Below are positions 1-6,220 of a stretch of 11,969 nucleotides of DNA, one piece after another. Made by a program: the position numbers and the translations under genes. The stretch is from NCBI GenBank assembly GCA_903644035.1, contig CAHJXG010000415.1:1-11969 (forward strand). The letters are read 5' to 3'. Every line of letters begins with the position of its first letter. The first letter of the stretch is position 1. The stretch is from Rhodospirillales bacterium (GTDB lineage: Bacteria > Pseudomonadota > Alphaproteobacteria > Acetobacterales > Acetobacteraceae). Under the pieces are notes generated by a model that was not told the DNA's origin, did no database searches, and was given only the letters and a program-made list of their open reading frames with translations.

Positions 1-176
1 TGGCGGGCGGCCTTGGCGCTGACCATCGCGGCGTTGGTCGCCATGTCGCCATGGGCGGCCTCCCGCGCCGGGGTGACCTCCACCCGGGCCGCGGCGTCGT
101 CCGGCAGGTCCGGCACGACCTGGCGCAGCGCCGCCACCACGGCGGAGCGCACGCGGGCGAAGATGTTCTCTGGCAC
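1..176 (-). CDS. argS: Arginyl-tRNA synthetase, N-terminal part (partial)
   Basis: This is the first 58 or so codons of a minus-strand gene whose 3' part lies beyond base 1. The translation begins (M)PENIFARVRSAVVAAL and continues to an AHGDMATNAAM stretch. Both match the N-terminal domain of class I arginyl-tRNA synthetase, where the usual form is HGDxATNxAM. The enzyme charges tRNA-Arg in the cytoplasm. The chosen start is GTG at 176-174, with the purine-rich AGAAAG a few bases upstream. An in-frame TTG five codons earlier is possible, but the in-frame stop of dgt limits any further extension. The gene follows dgt on the same strand with a 27-base gap, so the two are probably co-transcribed. 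argS next to dgt is a familiar alphaproteobacterial arrangement. The catalytic domain is not visible, so the identification rests on this N-terminal signature and the synteny. Confidence 0.8.
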   Translation of the reverse strand, partial: MPENIFARVRSAVVAALRQVVPDLPDDAAARVEVTPAREAAHGDMATNAAMVSAKAAR

Positions 177-203
177 AGTACTTTCTGGCAATTCGAAATC
201 CTG

Positions 204-1352
204 TCAGCCGATGGTGAAAGGGTCGGTCAGGCGGCGATGCTCGTCGAGCGCGAAACGGTCCGTCATGCCGGCAATGTAGTCTGCAACCGTCAGCGCCGCA
301 CGCGGCCCGTCCGTCTCCCCGGCGCGCGCGCGCCAGCCGTCCGGCAACATGCTGGTGTCCTCATGCAGCAGGCCGAACAGCGCCTCCGTCACCCGGCGGG
401 CCTTGTTGCTCATGCGGTTCACCCGCCAGTGCCGGTACATGTGGGCGAACAGGAACTCCTTGATCGCGCGGTTCGCCTCCGCCATCGCCGGGCTGAACGC
501 GATCACCGGCTTCTTCGCGTGTCGGATCGCATCGGCATCGGCGGGAGCGAGCGCCTTGATGCGCCGCCGGCTCTCCTCCGTGAGATCGGTGACGAAGCTG
601 TTGATCACCCGGCGGATCGTCTCATGCCGCAGCCGCGCCGGCGGCACGTCGAGGCTGGAGCGCCGGGCCAGCGCCAGCGACGCGCCCACCACGGGCAGAT
701 GCGCGATGTCGTCGGGACCGAACAGCCCCGCCCGCATCCCGTCGTCCAGATCGTGGCTGTGATACGCGATGTCGTCCGCCATCGCCGCCACCTGCGCCTC
801 CCCGCCCGCCTGGGTGTGCAGGTCGAGCGGGTGGCGCGCGTTGTACTCGGCGATGTAGGGCGGCGGGTGGCGCAGCGGGCCGTTGTGCTTGGCCAGGCCC
901 TCCAGCGCCTCCCATGTCAGGTTCAGCCCGTCGAACGCGGCGTAGCGGTCCTCCAGCTTGGTCACGATGCGTAAGGATTGCGCGTTGTGGTCGAAGCCGC
1001 CATAGGGCTTCATGCGGGTGTTCAGCCCCTCCTCCCCGGCATGGCCGAATGGCGGGTGGCCCAGGTCGTGCGCCAGCGCCAGCGCCTCCGTCAGGTCCTC
1101 GTCCAGGCCAAGCTCCCGGGCGATGGAGCGGGCGATCTGCGCGACCTCCAGGCTGTGGGTCAGCCGGGTGCGGAAGTAGTCGCCCTCGTGGTTGACGAAG
1201 ACCTGCGTCTTGTATTGCAGCTTGCGGAAGGCGGAGCTGTGGATCACCCGGTCGCGGTCCCGCTGATAGGGGCTGCGGCCCGGACTTTCCGGCTCCGGGT
1301 GCAGGCGGCCACGGGAGGTCTCAGGCCGGACGGCGTAGGGGGCGTGGGACAT
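204..1352 (-). CDS. dgt: Deoxyguanosinetriphosphate triphosphohydrolase-like protein (HD domain)
   Basis: A 382-residue cytoplasmic metal-dependent phosphohydrolase of the dGTPase family. Known members cleave dNTPs to the deoxynucleoside and tripolyphosphate. Family signatures are clear. RDRDRVIHSSAFRKLQYKTQ lies at about residues 31-50 and TRLTHSLEVAQIARS at 62-76. The HD pair sits in AHDLGHPPFGHAGEEG at about 94-109 (H95, D96), with H66 as the upstream metal-ligand histidine. ADDIAYHSHDLDDG at about 192-205 supplies the last conserved aspartate of the HD fold. Its length of about 380 fits the shorter alphaproteobacterial dGTPase-like type rather than the roughly 500-residue E. coli Dgt, so strict dGTP specificity should not be assumed. 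The ATG at 1352-1350 has only a weak AGG upstream. The gene lies upstream of argS and divergent from erpA, with an 80-base shared promoter region. Confidence 0.93.
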   Translation of the reverse strand: MSHAPYAVRPETSRGRLHPEPESPGRSPYQRDRDRVIHSSAFRKLQYKTQVFVNHEGDYFRTRLTHSLEVAQIARSIARELGLDEDLTEALALAHDLGHPPFGHAGEEGLNTRMKPYGGFDHNAQSLRIVTKLEDRYAAFDGLNLTWEALEGLAKHNGPLRHPPPYIAEYNARHPLDLHTQAGGEAQVAAMADDIAYHSHDLDDGMRAGLFGPDDIAHLPVVGASLALARRSSLDVPPARLRHETIRRVINSFVTDLTEESRRRIKALAPADADAIRHAKKPVIAFSPAMAEANRAIKEFLFAHMYRHWRVNRMSNKARRVTEALFGLLHEDTSMLPDGWRARAGETDGPRAALTVADYIAGMTDRFALDEHRRLTDPFTIG

Positions 1353-1432
1353 GGACCTGACTATAAGGGGTTGCGGGCCTGATGCCGCATCGGCACCTTC
1401 AATCCGAGGGTGGGACGCGCTATGTCTGGCAC
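1353..1432. promoter_or_regulatory. Divergent dgt/erpA intergenic region, probable promoters
   Basis: These 80 bases are the only space between the divergent dgt and erpA genes, so promoters for both directions are expected here or just inside dgt. The one AT-rich patch is CTATAAGG at 1360-1367. It reads as TATAAG (a -10-like hexamer) on the plus strand and as TATAGT on the minus strand, about 11 bases before the dgt ATG. I found no convincing -35 element at standard spacing on either strand, so exact promoter positions are inference. Confidence 0.3.
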
Positions 1433-1780
1433 ATGAACAGCATCAGCGACATCACGCGCTTCTCCGTGTCCGACCGCGCCGCCGAGCGCGTGGCCGAGAT
1501 CGTAGCCGGGCAGTCCCGCCCGGCGGCGCTCCGGGTTGCCGTGCTGGCGGGCGGCTGCAGCGGCTTCCAATACAAGTTCGAGCTGGACGAGGCGATCCAG
1601 CCGGATGACCTCGTCATCGAGGCGTTGGGCGCCCGGGTGCTGGTCGACTCCGTGAGCCTGGACCTGCTGGCCGGATCGCAGCTCGATTACACCGATGAGC
1701 TGATGGGCGCACATTTCACGGTCCGCAACCCGAACGCCACATCGGGCTGCGGCTGCGGCGCCAGTTTCGCGATCGACTGA
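1433..1780 (+). CDS. erpA: Iron-sulfur cluster insertion protein ErpA (HesB/IscA A-type carrier)
   Basis: A 115-residue A-type carrier that passes Fe-S clusters from the assembly machinery to apo-proteins in the cytoplasm. The three family cysteines are present: C42 in LAGGCSGFQYKFELDE, and C106 and C108 in the C-terminal SGCGCGASF. The N-terminal FSVSDRAAERVAEIV is also typical. I chose ATG 1433 because the homologous region starts there and the size of about 110 residues fits the family. An in-frame ATG at 1382 would add 17 residues of unfamiliar sequence; it does have AAGGGG some 10 bases upstream, so the longer form cannot be excluded. The gene is followed 38 bases later by xthA and probably forms an operon with it. 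The name ErpA rather than IscA rests mainly on the dgt-erpA-xthA order known in alphaproteobacteria. Confidence 0.9.
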   Translation: MNSISDITRFSVSDRAAERVAEIVAGQSRPAALRVAVLAGGCSGFQYKFELDEAIQPDDLVIEALGARVLVDSVSLDLLAGSQLDYTDELMGAHFTVRNPNATSGCGCGASFAID

Positions 1781-1804
1781 GGCCGATCCGAACCTCCGGT
1801 CGAT

Positions 1805-1810
1805 AAGGAG
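1805..1810 (+). promoter_or_regulatory. Ribosome binding site of xthA
   Basis: AAGGAG lies eight bases before the xthA ATG. It is the best Shine-Dalgarno match on the plus strand of this window and fixes the xthA start. Confidence 0.75.
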
Positions 1811-1818
1811 CGGCGCCG

Positions 1819-2601
1819 ATGCGGATCGCGACCTGGAACGTCAACTCCGTCCGCATGCGCGAGCACTTGGTGGCGGATTGGCTGCGCCGGATGCAGCCTG
1901 ACCTCCTGCTGCTGCAGGAGACGAAGTGCGAGGCGGCCAGCTTCCCCGCGGCGTCGTTCGAGGCCGCCGGCTACTCGGCGAGCGTCATCGGCCAGAAATC
2001 CTACAACGGCGTCGCCGTCCTGTCGCGCGTGCCGGTCGAGGTGACCTGCCGCGGCCTCCCGGGCCTGCCCGAGGATGATGCCCAGGCCCGCTACGTCGAG
2101 CTTCGCGTCGGCGACGCCTTCGGGCCGATCACCGTCGGCAACCTGTATCTGCCGAACGGCAATTCCGGCGGCGACGCGGGCTATGACTACAAGCTGCGCT
2201 GGATGGAGCTGCTGGCCGACCGCGCCGCAGCCTTGTTGGCCGACGACCAGGCGGTGCTGCTGGCAGGCGACTACAACGTGTGTCCGACCGATGAGGATTT
2301 CGCCCGCGGCACGCTATCCCCCTCCGACGCCCTGGTGCGGCCGGAGACCCGCGCCCGGTTCCGTGCCCTGCAATGGCTCGGCCTGACCGACGCGGTCCGG
2401 GCGCTGCAGCCCTCGGGGCCGGCCTACACCTTCTGGGACTACCAGCACGGCGCCTGGCCGCAGGACCGCGGGCTGCGCATCGACCACGTGCTGCTGTCGC
2501 CAGACCTGGCGGAGCGGCTGACCTCGGCGACGCCCGACCGAGCCGAGCGCGGCCAGCCGCATCCGTCGGACCATGTGCCGGTCGTCGTCGAGCTGGCGTG
2601 A
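1819..2601 (+). CDS. xthA: Exodeoxyribonuclease III (AP endonuclease)
   Basis: A 260-residue exonuclease III of the endonuclease/exonuclease/phosphatase superfamily, acting in base excision repair by cutting at abasic sites and trimming 3' ends. The catalytic set aligns well with E. coli ExoIII. N7 lies in MRIATWNVNSVR and E34 in LLLLQETKCE. Y110 lies in GNLYLPNGN, D151 and N153 in AGDYNVCPTD, D222/H223 in GLRIDHVLLSP, and the final D251/H252 in PSDHVPVV. The length is normal for the family. The start is supported by AAGGAG at 1805-1810, eight bases before the ATG. It lies 38 bases downstream of erpA with no terminator-like hairpin between them, so it is likely co-transcribed. Its TGA is only three bases from the stop of the convergent histidine kinase gene. 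Confidence 0.95.
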   Translation: MRIATWNVNSVRMREHLVADWLRRMQPDLLLLQETKCEAASFPAASFEAAGYSASVIGQKSYNGVAVLSRVPVEVTCRGLPGLPEDDAQARYVELRVGDAFGPITVGNLYLPNGNSGGDAGYDYKLRWMELLADRAAALLADDQAVLLAGDYNVCPTDEDFARGTLSPSDALVRPETRARFRALQWLGLTDAVRALQPSGPAYTFWDYQHGAWPQDRGLRIDHVLLSPDLAERLTSATPDRAERGQPHPSDHVPVVVELA

Positions 2602-2604
2602 GGC

Positions 2605-3759
2605 TTAGAGCTTCAACGTGGCGGTCACGCAGCCGTGCCCGACCGATTGGTCGACGACCAAGGCCTGCGCCGGGTCGCCCTTGGCGAGCGCCGTGACCAG
2701 CCGCATGCCCAGGCTGCCCGAAAGCCGCGGCGCGAAGTCTGGGGGGAAGCCTGGCCCTTCGTCCTCGACCCGAACCTGCAAGCCGCCGGGCACGCTGCTG
2801 AGGCTGACCAGCACGCGGCCAGCCCCGTGCTTCAGGGCATTGGCCACAAGTTCGGAGGTGATCAGGCCCAGCGGGGTGGTCTGGTCGCCGGACAGGCTCA
2901 GGGGTTCGGCTTCGACCGTGATCTCGCGGTGGTTCTCGGGCGCATCGACCATGGCCTGGATGTCACCGATCAGCGCGCGCAGGTAGGCGGCCGCGTCGGT
3001 CCGCGCCGCCGATCCGCCTTCGTAGAGATGCCGGTGCACGGCGCTGATCGTCATGATCCGCCCGGCGGCCGCCTCAAGCTGCGTCCGCGCCTCGTCGCTC
3101 GCGGACCGCGCCTGCAGCTGCAGCAGGGCCCGCACCAGCTGCAGGCTGTTCTTCACCCGGTGATGCACCTCAAGCATCAGCAGGTCCTTCTCGCGCAGCA
3201 GGGCGTCCTTGGCCTGCTCCGTCTCATGCCGGACCAGCGCAGCCGCGAGCACGCTTGACAGGGATTGCAGGAATGCCGTGTCGGCCGCGACGAACTCGCC
3301 ACGGGCGGTGCCGTCCACCTCCAGCACGCCGAACGGGAGCGAGGCGTCGGCGGCGTCGATCGCCACGTTGATGGCGCTGTGGACCCCATGCTCCACCAGC
3401 AGGTCCGGCGTGCGGAACCGGTCCTCCTTGCCGAGGTTGTTCGACAAGATTGGCTCCCCCGTGCGCAGGGCGTAGCCGGCCGGACTGCTCAGCCCGGCGC
3501 CCAGCGTCGCGTGGCCCACCACCCCGGGCCGCCAGCCGATCCCGGCGATGATCAGCAGGTCGTCAGAGTCGGGTCGGAACCGCAGCACCTTGGCCAGCCC
3601 GGTCTGCAACCCGACCGATGCGACACGGCAGGCCTCTGCCAGAACGGGTTCCAGCTCCGCCGCCTTGAGCGCGAACATGCCGAACCCAGCGACCAGCTCC
3701 TGTTGCCGGAGCCGGGCGGTGACCTCGTCATGCGGCGCGTTCCGGACCGTTACCGCCAT
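2605..3759 (-). CDS. GAF-domain sensor histidine kinase, HisKA_2 family
   Basis: A kinase of about 384 residues with no membrane segment or signal peptide, so probably a soluble cytoplasmic sensor. A GAF domain covers roughly residues 25-180 and includes the family-like SNNLGKEDRFRTPDLLVEHGVHSAINVAI and GVLEVDG stretches. A short helix leads to the HisKA_2 dimerisation box, with EVHHRVKNSLQLVRALLQLQ at about 197-216; the histidine before Arg (about H200) is the expected phospho-acceptor. The ATPase domain has an N-box (GLITSELVANALKHG, about 298-312), a G1 box (EDEGPGFPPD, about 332-341) and a G2-like LSGSLGMRLV. ATG 3759 is preferred, with GAAGGA about 13 bases upstream; a TTG at 3795 would add 12 residues but has no ribosome site. 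In alphaproteobacteria this kinase class often feeds PhyR-type or single-domain regulators. No partner regulator is encoded here, and the ligand is unknown. Confidence 0.85.
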   Translation of the reverse strand: MAVTVRNAPHDEVTARLRQQELVAGFGMFALKAAELEPVLAEACRVASVGLQTGLAKVLRFRPDSDDLLIIAGIGWRPGVVGHATLGAGLSSPAGYALRTGEPILSNNLGKEDRFRTPDLLVEHGVHSAINVAIDAADASLPFGVLEVDGTARGEFVAADTAFLQSLSSVLAAALVRHETEQAKDALLREKDLLMLEVHHRVKNSLQLVRALLQLQARSASDEARTQLEAAAGRIMTISAVHRHLYEGGSAARTDAAAYLRALIGDIQAMVDAPENHREITVEAEPLSLSGDQTTPLGLITSELVANALKHGAGRVLVSLSSVPGGLQVRVEDEGPGFPPDFAPRLSGSLGMRLVTALAKGDPAQALVVDQSVGHGCVTATLKL

Positions 3760-3861
3760 GCTGCCGCTGCAATCCTTCGTCTCATGTGGAGACAAGATAA
3801 CACCAAAGCAGGACGATAAGCATATGGAATCTGCGAAAGTGAAATCGGTGTCGAACAGAAT

Positions 3862-3887
3862 GCATGGTCAATATGGGCCATACATGC
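3862..3887. repeat. Inverted repeat upstream of the kinase gene
   Basis: TATGGGCCATA at 3872-3882 is a perfect 11-base inverted repeat around a central G. It is flanked by a second pair of arms, GCATG at 3862-3866 and CATGC at 3883-3887, with a five-base bulge on the left only. It lies about 100-130 bases upstream of the preferred kinase start, in a plausible operator position. The binding protein is unknown, and the bulge makes a simple dimer operator uncertain. Confidence 0.4.
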
Positions 3888-3994
3888 GCCAACGACGGCC
3901 TGAGTGGTGGAGGGGGTTGGACACTCCCCTACCTAGGGACCACGCAGCAATGTCAGTCGTTTGCAAGTGCCAAGCCTGGCTCGGGGCCTTCGTT

Positions 3995-4014
3995 GTGTTA
4001 CATCGGGTGTTACA
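3995..4014. repeat. Tandem direct repeat GTGTTACA x2
   Basis: GTGTTACA occurs at 3995-4002 and again at 4007-4014, giving a 12-base period with a TCGG spacer. The second copy extends to GTGTTACAC (4007-4015), a perfect inverted repeat around a central T. Two identical octamers about one helical turn apart could be paired protein-binding half-sites. With only two copies this is not an iteron array, and the function is unknown. Confidence 0.4.
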
Positions 4015-4359
4015 CTGTCAAGCAGGCTCGTGCCTCGATGGCCTGAAGTTCGAGTGGGGACTTTCAACTTAAGCCTGTCCGCCGGGAACATGCGCACCTG
4101 CGGCGGCAAAGCTGGCTTACTCTCCCGTCGGATAGCGTGGGCCACCCTTGGAGCGCTGCTTATAAGCCTTCTCTCAGCATAGGTTGACCAGAGCTGAACA
4201 GCCTCCAGGGGAATTCGGCAATGCCAGAATTTCCATCACATTGAGGTGGTGGTGAGCCAGGTTTCAGCGATGCAGTCCCTTACGCCCTGATGCCGAAGCC
4301 CTGGGAGTGAGCTGATCCCCTCATCCCGTTGGCGGAGGCGCCGCCACGCGCTGCGCGGC

Positions 4360-4387
4360 TAGCGTCCACGGATGTGGTGGGAATTCG
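4360..4387 (+). repeat. Left terminal inverted repeat of the IS256-family remnant
   Basis: Compared with the reverse complement of 5094-5121, these 28 bases match at 18 positions: the first eight (TAGCGTCC), then scattered bases ending in a common TTCG. The position, about 100 bases before the transposase start codon, is as expected for the left end of an IS256-type element. Confidence 0.65.
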
Positions 4388-4465
4388 TGACAGGATGGGG
4401 ATGGCCATCGAATCGGCGGTTTAGGGTGGAGTTGCGACACACCAACCCTGACCCCAGAGGACCCG

Positions 4466-5070
4466 ATGACCGACCATAGACTGCCACTGGCTGAGCTGAT
4501 GCAAAAGGCCGGTGACGACGACCTCCTGCGCAGGTGGCGGTGGACAGCGAGGGCAAGCGGGAGACCGCGGGGCTGCACATTGGTCCTTCCGAGGCCGAGA
4601 CCTTCTGGGCGACGTTCCTGCGCAGCCTGGTCAAGCACGGCCTGCGCGGCACCAAGCTGGTGATTTCCGACGCGCATGAGGGTCTCAAGGCGGCGATTCG
4701 CCGGGTGACGGGGGCGACGTGGCAACGGTGCCGGGTTCATTGGATGAGGAACGCATTGGCCTATGCGCCCAAGGGCCAGCAAAGTATGGCGTCGGCGTCC
4801 CCTGCGCCAGGCGTTCCTGCAAGAGGACGCGGAGAAAGCGCATCAGGTCTGGCACGCGGCCGCCGACGCCATGCGCCAGCGCTGGCCCAAGCTCGGCACG
4901 TTCATGGACGACAGCGAGCACGGGGCGCCGTCCTGCTGGAACAGAACGACGAGTGGCAACTCCAGCACCGCCATATGCAGGTCGAGGGCATGACCGGACT
5001 GGTCCCGCCCACCATTGACGGCGAGGCCACGCCCCTCCCGTCTGCCCAGATCACACTCCGAGCCGCATGA
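4466..5070 (+). pseudogene. IS256-family transposase, internally deleted and frameshifted
   Basis: Four pieces of one transposase are in the right order but broken. The N-terminus starts at ATG 4466 with AGAGG just upstream and reads MTDHRLPLAELMQKAGDDDL up to about 4533. It then jumps, in another frame, into the DDE-domain segment from about 4537 (VDSEGKRETAGLHIGPSEAE...TKLVISDAHEGLKAA...WQRCRVHWMRNALAYAPKGQ), so something like 170 codons are missing between them. At about 4785-4800 a 1-base insertion (or 2-base loss) shifts the frame to LRQAFLQEDAEKAHQVW...KLGTFMDDSEH. At about 4920 a second deletion of roughly 100 codons joins this to the C-terminal AVLLEQNDEWQLQHRHMQ, back in the earlier frame and ending at TGA 5068-5070. 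The DAHEGLKAA motif carries one catalytic Asp; the first catalytic Asp and the final Glu regions are lost. Deletion sizes are estimates from known family lengths. Confidence 0.85.
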
Positions 5071-5093
5071 TCCAAGGCCACCCAGCACCACAC

Positions 5094-5121
5094 CGAAATT
5101 ACACGAGCTTGACGGACGCTA
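5094..5121 (-). repeat. Right terminal inverted repeat of the IS256-family remnant
   Basis: The reverse complement begins TAGCGTCC, like the left end, and continues into the TGTAATTTCG typical of IS256-type right ends, just after the transposase stop at 5070. It pairs with 4360-4387 at 18 of 28 positions. Confidence 0.65.
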
Positions 5122-5209
5122 TCAAGCGTAGTTCCGCCACTTGGTAGTGACGGGGATGGGCACGGCGGGTAACTGGTTGGACCGAGCTGTATCCGCAGCC
5201 AGGCACCCA

Positions 5210-5217
5210 GGTAGGAC
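5210..5217 (+). promoter_or_regulatory. Ribosome binding site of the decarboxylase-like gene
   Basis: A purine-rich AGGTAGGA-like stretch lies about 7 bases before ATG 5224. It supports this start, because no in-frame upstream ATG with a better site exists between the IS end and the gene. Confidence 0.5.
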
Positions 5218-5223
5218 TATCCG

Positions 5224-6213
5224 ATGGCCAAGCTTCGCCTCTCCGTCGCCGTGGGCGATTACGACCGGATCCGGCCTCTGGTGGACGGAACGGTCTCCAT
5301 AGACGCAGTCGATCCGCAGTTCATGCTGCTGGACCCCGAGGAGATCTTCTTTCGCGCCTTCCGGCATGCGGATTTCGACATCACCGAGCTGTCGATGAGC
5401 AGCTACAGCGTGAAGACCGCGGCTGGCACGTGCCCCTACATCGCGGTCCCGGTGTTCCCGTCCCGGGCGTTCCGCCACACCTCGGTCTACGTGCGGACGG
5501 ACCGGATCAAGGTGCCTGCCGACCTGAAAGGCAAGCGCGTCGGCGTGCCGGAATACCAGCTGACGGCGAACGTGTGGGTGCGGCTGTTCCTTGAGGAGGA
5601 TCACGGCGTCCGCCCGTCGGACATCACCTGGGTGCGCGGGGGATATGAACAGGCCGGGCGGGTCGAGAAGATCGGTGTGACACTGCCGCTGGATGTCCGG
5701 ATCGAGCCCGTGCCGGAAGGGGCCACCATCTCCGGCATGCTGGCGGCGGGCGAACTGGACGCGGTAATCGGCCCGCGTGCTCCATCCTGTTTCCGGGCCG
5801 GGCACCCCGACGTGGGCTACCTTTACCCTGACCCGCAGAAAGCCGCCGCGGACTGGTTCCGACGCACCCGCATGTTCCCGATCATGCACCTGCTCGGCAT
5901 CCGGAGCAGCTTGGCCGAGGCCCACCCCTGGCTCCCCTACGCCGTGACGAAGGCGTTCGAGCAGTCCAAGGCCGTGGCGCTGCGGAAACTGGGCGACACC
6001 TCGGCCACGAAGGTCACGCTACCCTTCGTGGAGGAGCAATTGGAGGCGGCACGCCTGTTGATGGGCGAGGATTTCTGGTCCTACGGGCTGGAGCCCAATC
6101 GGCACGTGCTCGAACGGTTCCTGCGGCAGCATCATGCGGAGGGCCTGTCCTCACGTCTGCTGACCCCCGAAGCCCTGTTCCATCCCGCGTCCATCGAGAG
6201 TCATCGGATCTGA
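5224..6213 (+). CDS. 4,5-dihydroxyphthalate decarboxylase-like protein
   Basis: A 329-residue protein resembling the Pht5 family of 4,5-dihydroxyphthalate decarboxylases, which yield protocatechuate in phthalate degradation. The family uses a periplasmic-binding-protein fold, so homologues are often annotated as ABC substrate-binding proteins. Matching features are the N-terminal RLSVAVGDYDRIRPLVDGTV (about 5-24), DPEEIFFRAFRHADFDITELSMSSY (37-61), the DLKGKRVGVPEYQLTANVWVR segment (100-120), and LAAGELDAVIGPRAP. No signal peptide is present, because the conserved domain begins almost at residue 1; this favours a cytoplasmic enzyme over a transport receptor. ATG 5224 has AGGTAGGA about 7 bases upstream. 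It faces the ABC-transporter operon tail to tail, seven bases apart, and starts about 100 bases after the IS remnant. The actual substrate is unproven, and no other phthalate-pathway gene is visible. Confidence 0.7.
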   Translation: MAKLRLSVAVGDYDRIRPLVDGTVSIDAVDPQFMLLDPEEIFFRAFRHADFDITELSMSSYSVKTAAGTCPYIAVPVFPSRAFRHTSVYVRTDRIKVPADLKGKRVGVPEYQLTANVWVRLFLEEDHGVRPSDITWVRGGYEQAGRVEKIGVTLPLDVRIEPVPEGATISGMLAAGELDAVIGPRAPSCFRAGHPDVGYLYPDPQKAAADWFRRTRMFPIMHLLGIRSSLAEAHPWLPYAVTKAFEQSKAVALRKLGDTSATKVTLPFVEEQLEAARLLMGEDFWSYGLEPNRHVLERFLRQHHAEGLSSRLLTPEALFHPASIESHRI

Positions 6214-6220
6214 CGACGTG

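Larger units (their letters stand above)
3760..4359. other. Gene-poor intergenic region upstream of the kinase
   Basis: About 600 bases with no ORF I can assign to a protein. The open frames crossing it are short and their translations lack recognisable domains. Base composition is visibly less GC-rich than in the flanking genes. Besides the inverted and direct repeats listed separately, there are small hairpins: AGGGG/CCCCT at 3911-3930, CCGCCG/CGGCGG at 4079-4106, and GGCGG/CCGCC at 4331-4345. None is followed by a T-run, so none is called a terminator. I searched by eye for tRNA-like folds, CRISPR repeats and the GGAAC...GTT pattern of the general-stress sigma factor EcfG, and found none. 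The kinase promoter should lie in the part nearest 3800. The rest may be decayed sequence associated with the adjacent IS insertion. Confidence 0.6.
4360..5121 (+). mobile_element. Decayed IS256-family insertion sequence
   Basis: A remnant of about 760 bases of an IS256-family element; intact relatives are about 1.3-1.5 kb. The ends are marked by related inverted repeats that both begin TAGCGTCC. Inside are the leader inverted repeat (AGGGTGG at 4423-4429, CCAACCCT at 4442-4449) and a broken transposase gene on the plus strand. No matching 8-9 base target duplication is visible: the flanks read GCTGCGCG on the left and AAGCGTAG on the right if the ends are set two bases outside the TAGCGTCC motif. 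This suggests old age or rearrangement at one end. It cannot encode a working transposase. It sits between the histidine kinase region and the plus-strand decarboxylase-like gene. Confidence 0.8.

Noticed and set aside
51..974. A 307-codon plus-strand open frame opposite dgt.
   Set aside because: Its composition is Arg/His/Val-rich with no domain, and it is antisense to a clear dGTPase-family gene; high GC commonly creates such frames.
4079..4106. CCGCCG/CGGCGG hairpin as a terminator.
   Set aside because: There is no T-run after the stem, the loop is 16 bases, and no gene ends nearby.
4131..4138. GATAGCGT, identical to the outer bases of the right IS end, as a possible solo end of a second element.
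   Set aside because: The match stops after eight bases, and nothing resembling the rest of the inverted repeat or a transposase follows.
4534..5070. A 178-codon open frame as a functional small transposase.
   Set aside because: It lacks the N-terminal and most of the catalytic domain, and its middle is read in the wrong frame. It is part of the pseudogene.
5122..5223. A standard -35/-10 promoter between the IS end and the decarboxylase-like gene.
   Set aside because: TTGGAC-like and TAACTG-like hexamers exist but at the wrong spacing, so no promoter was assigned, although one must lie in or before this stretch.
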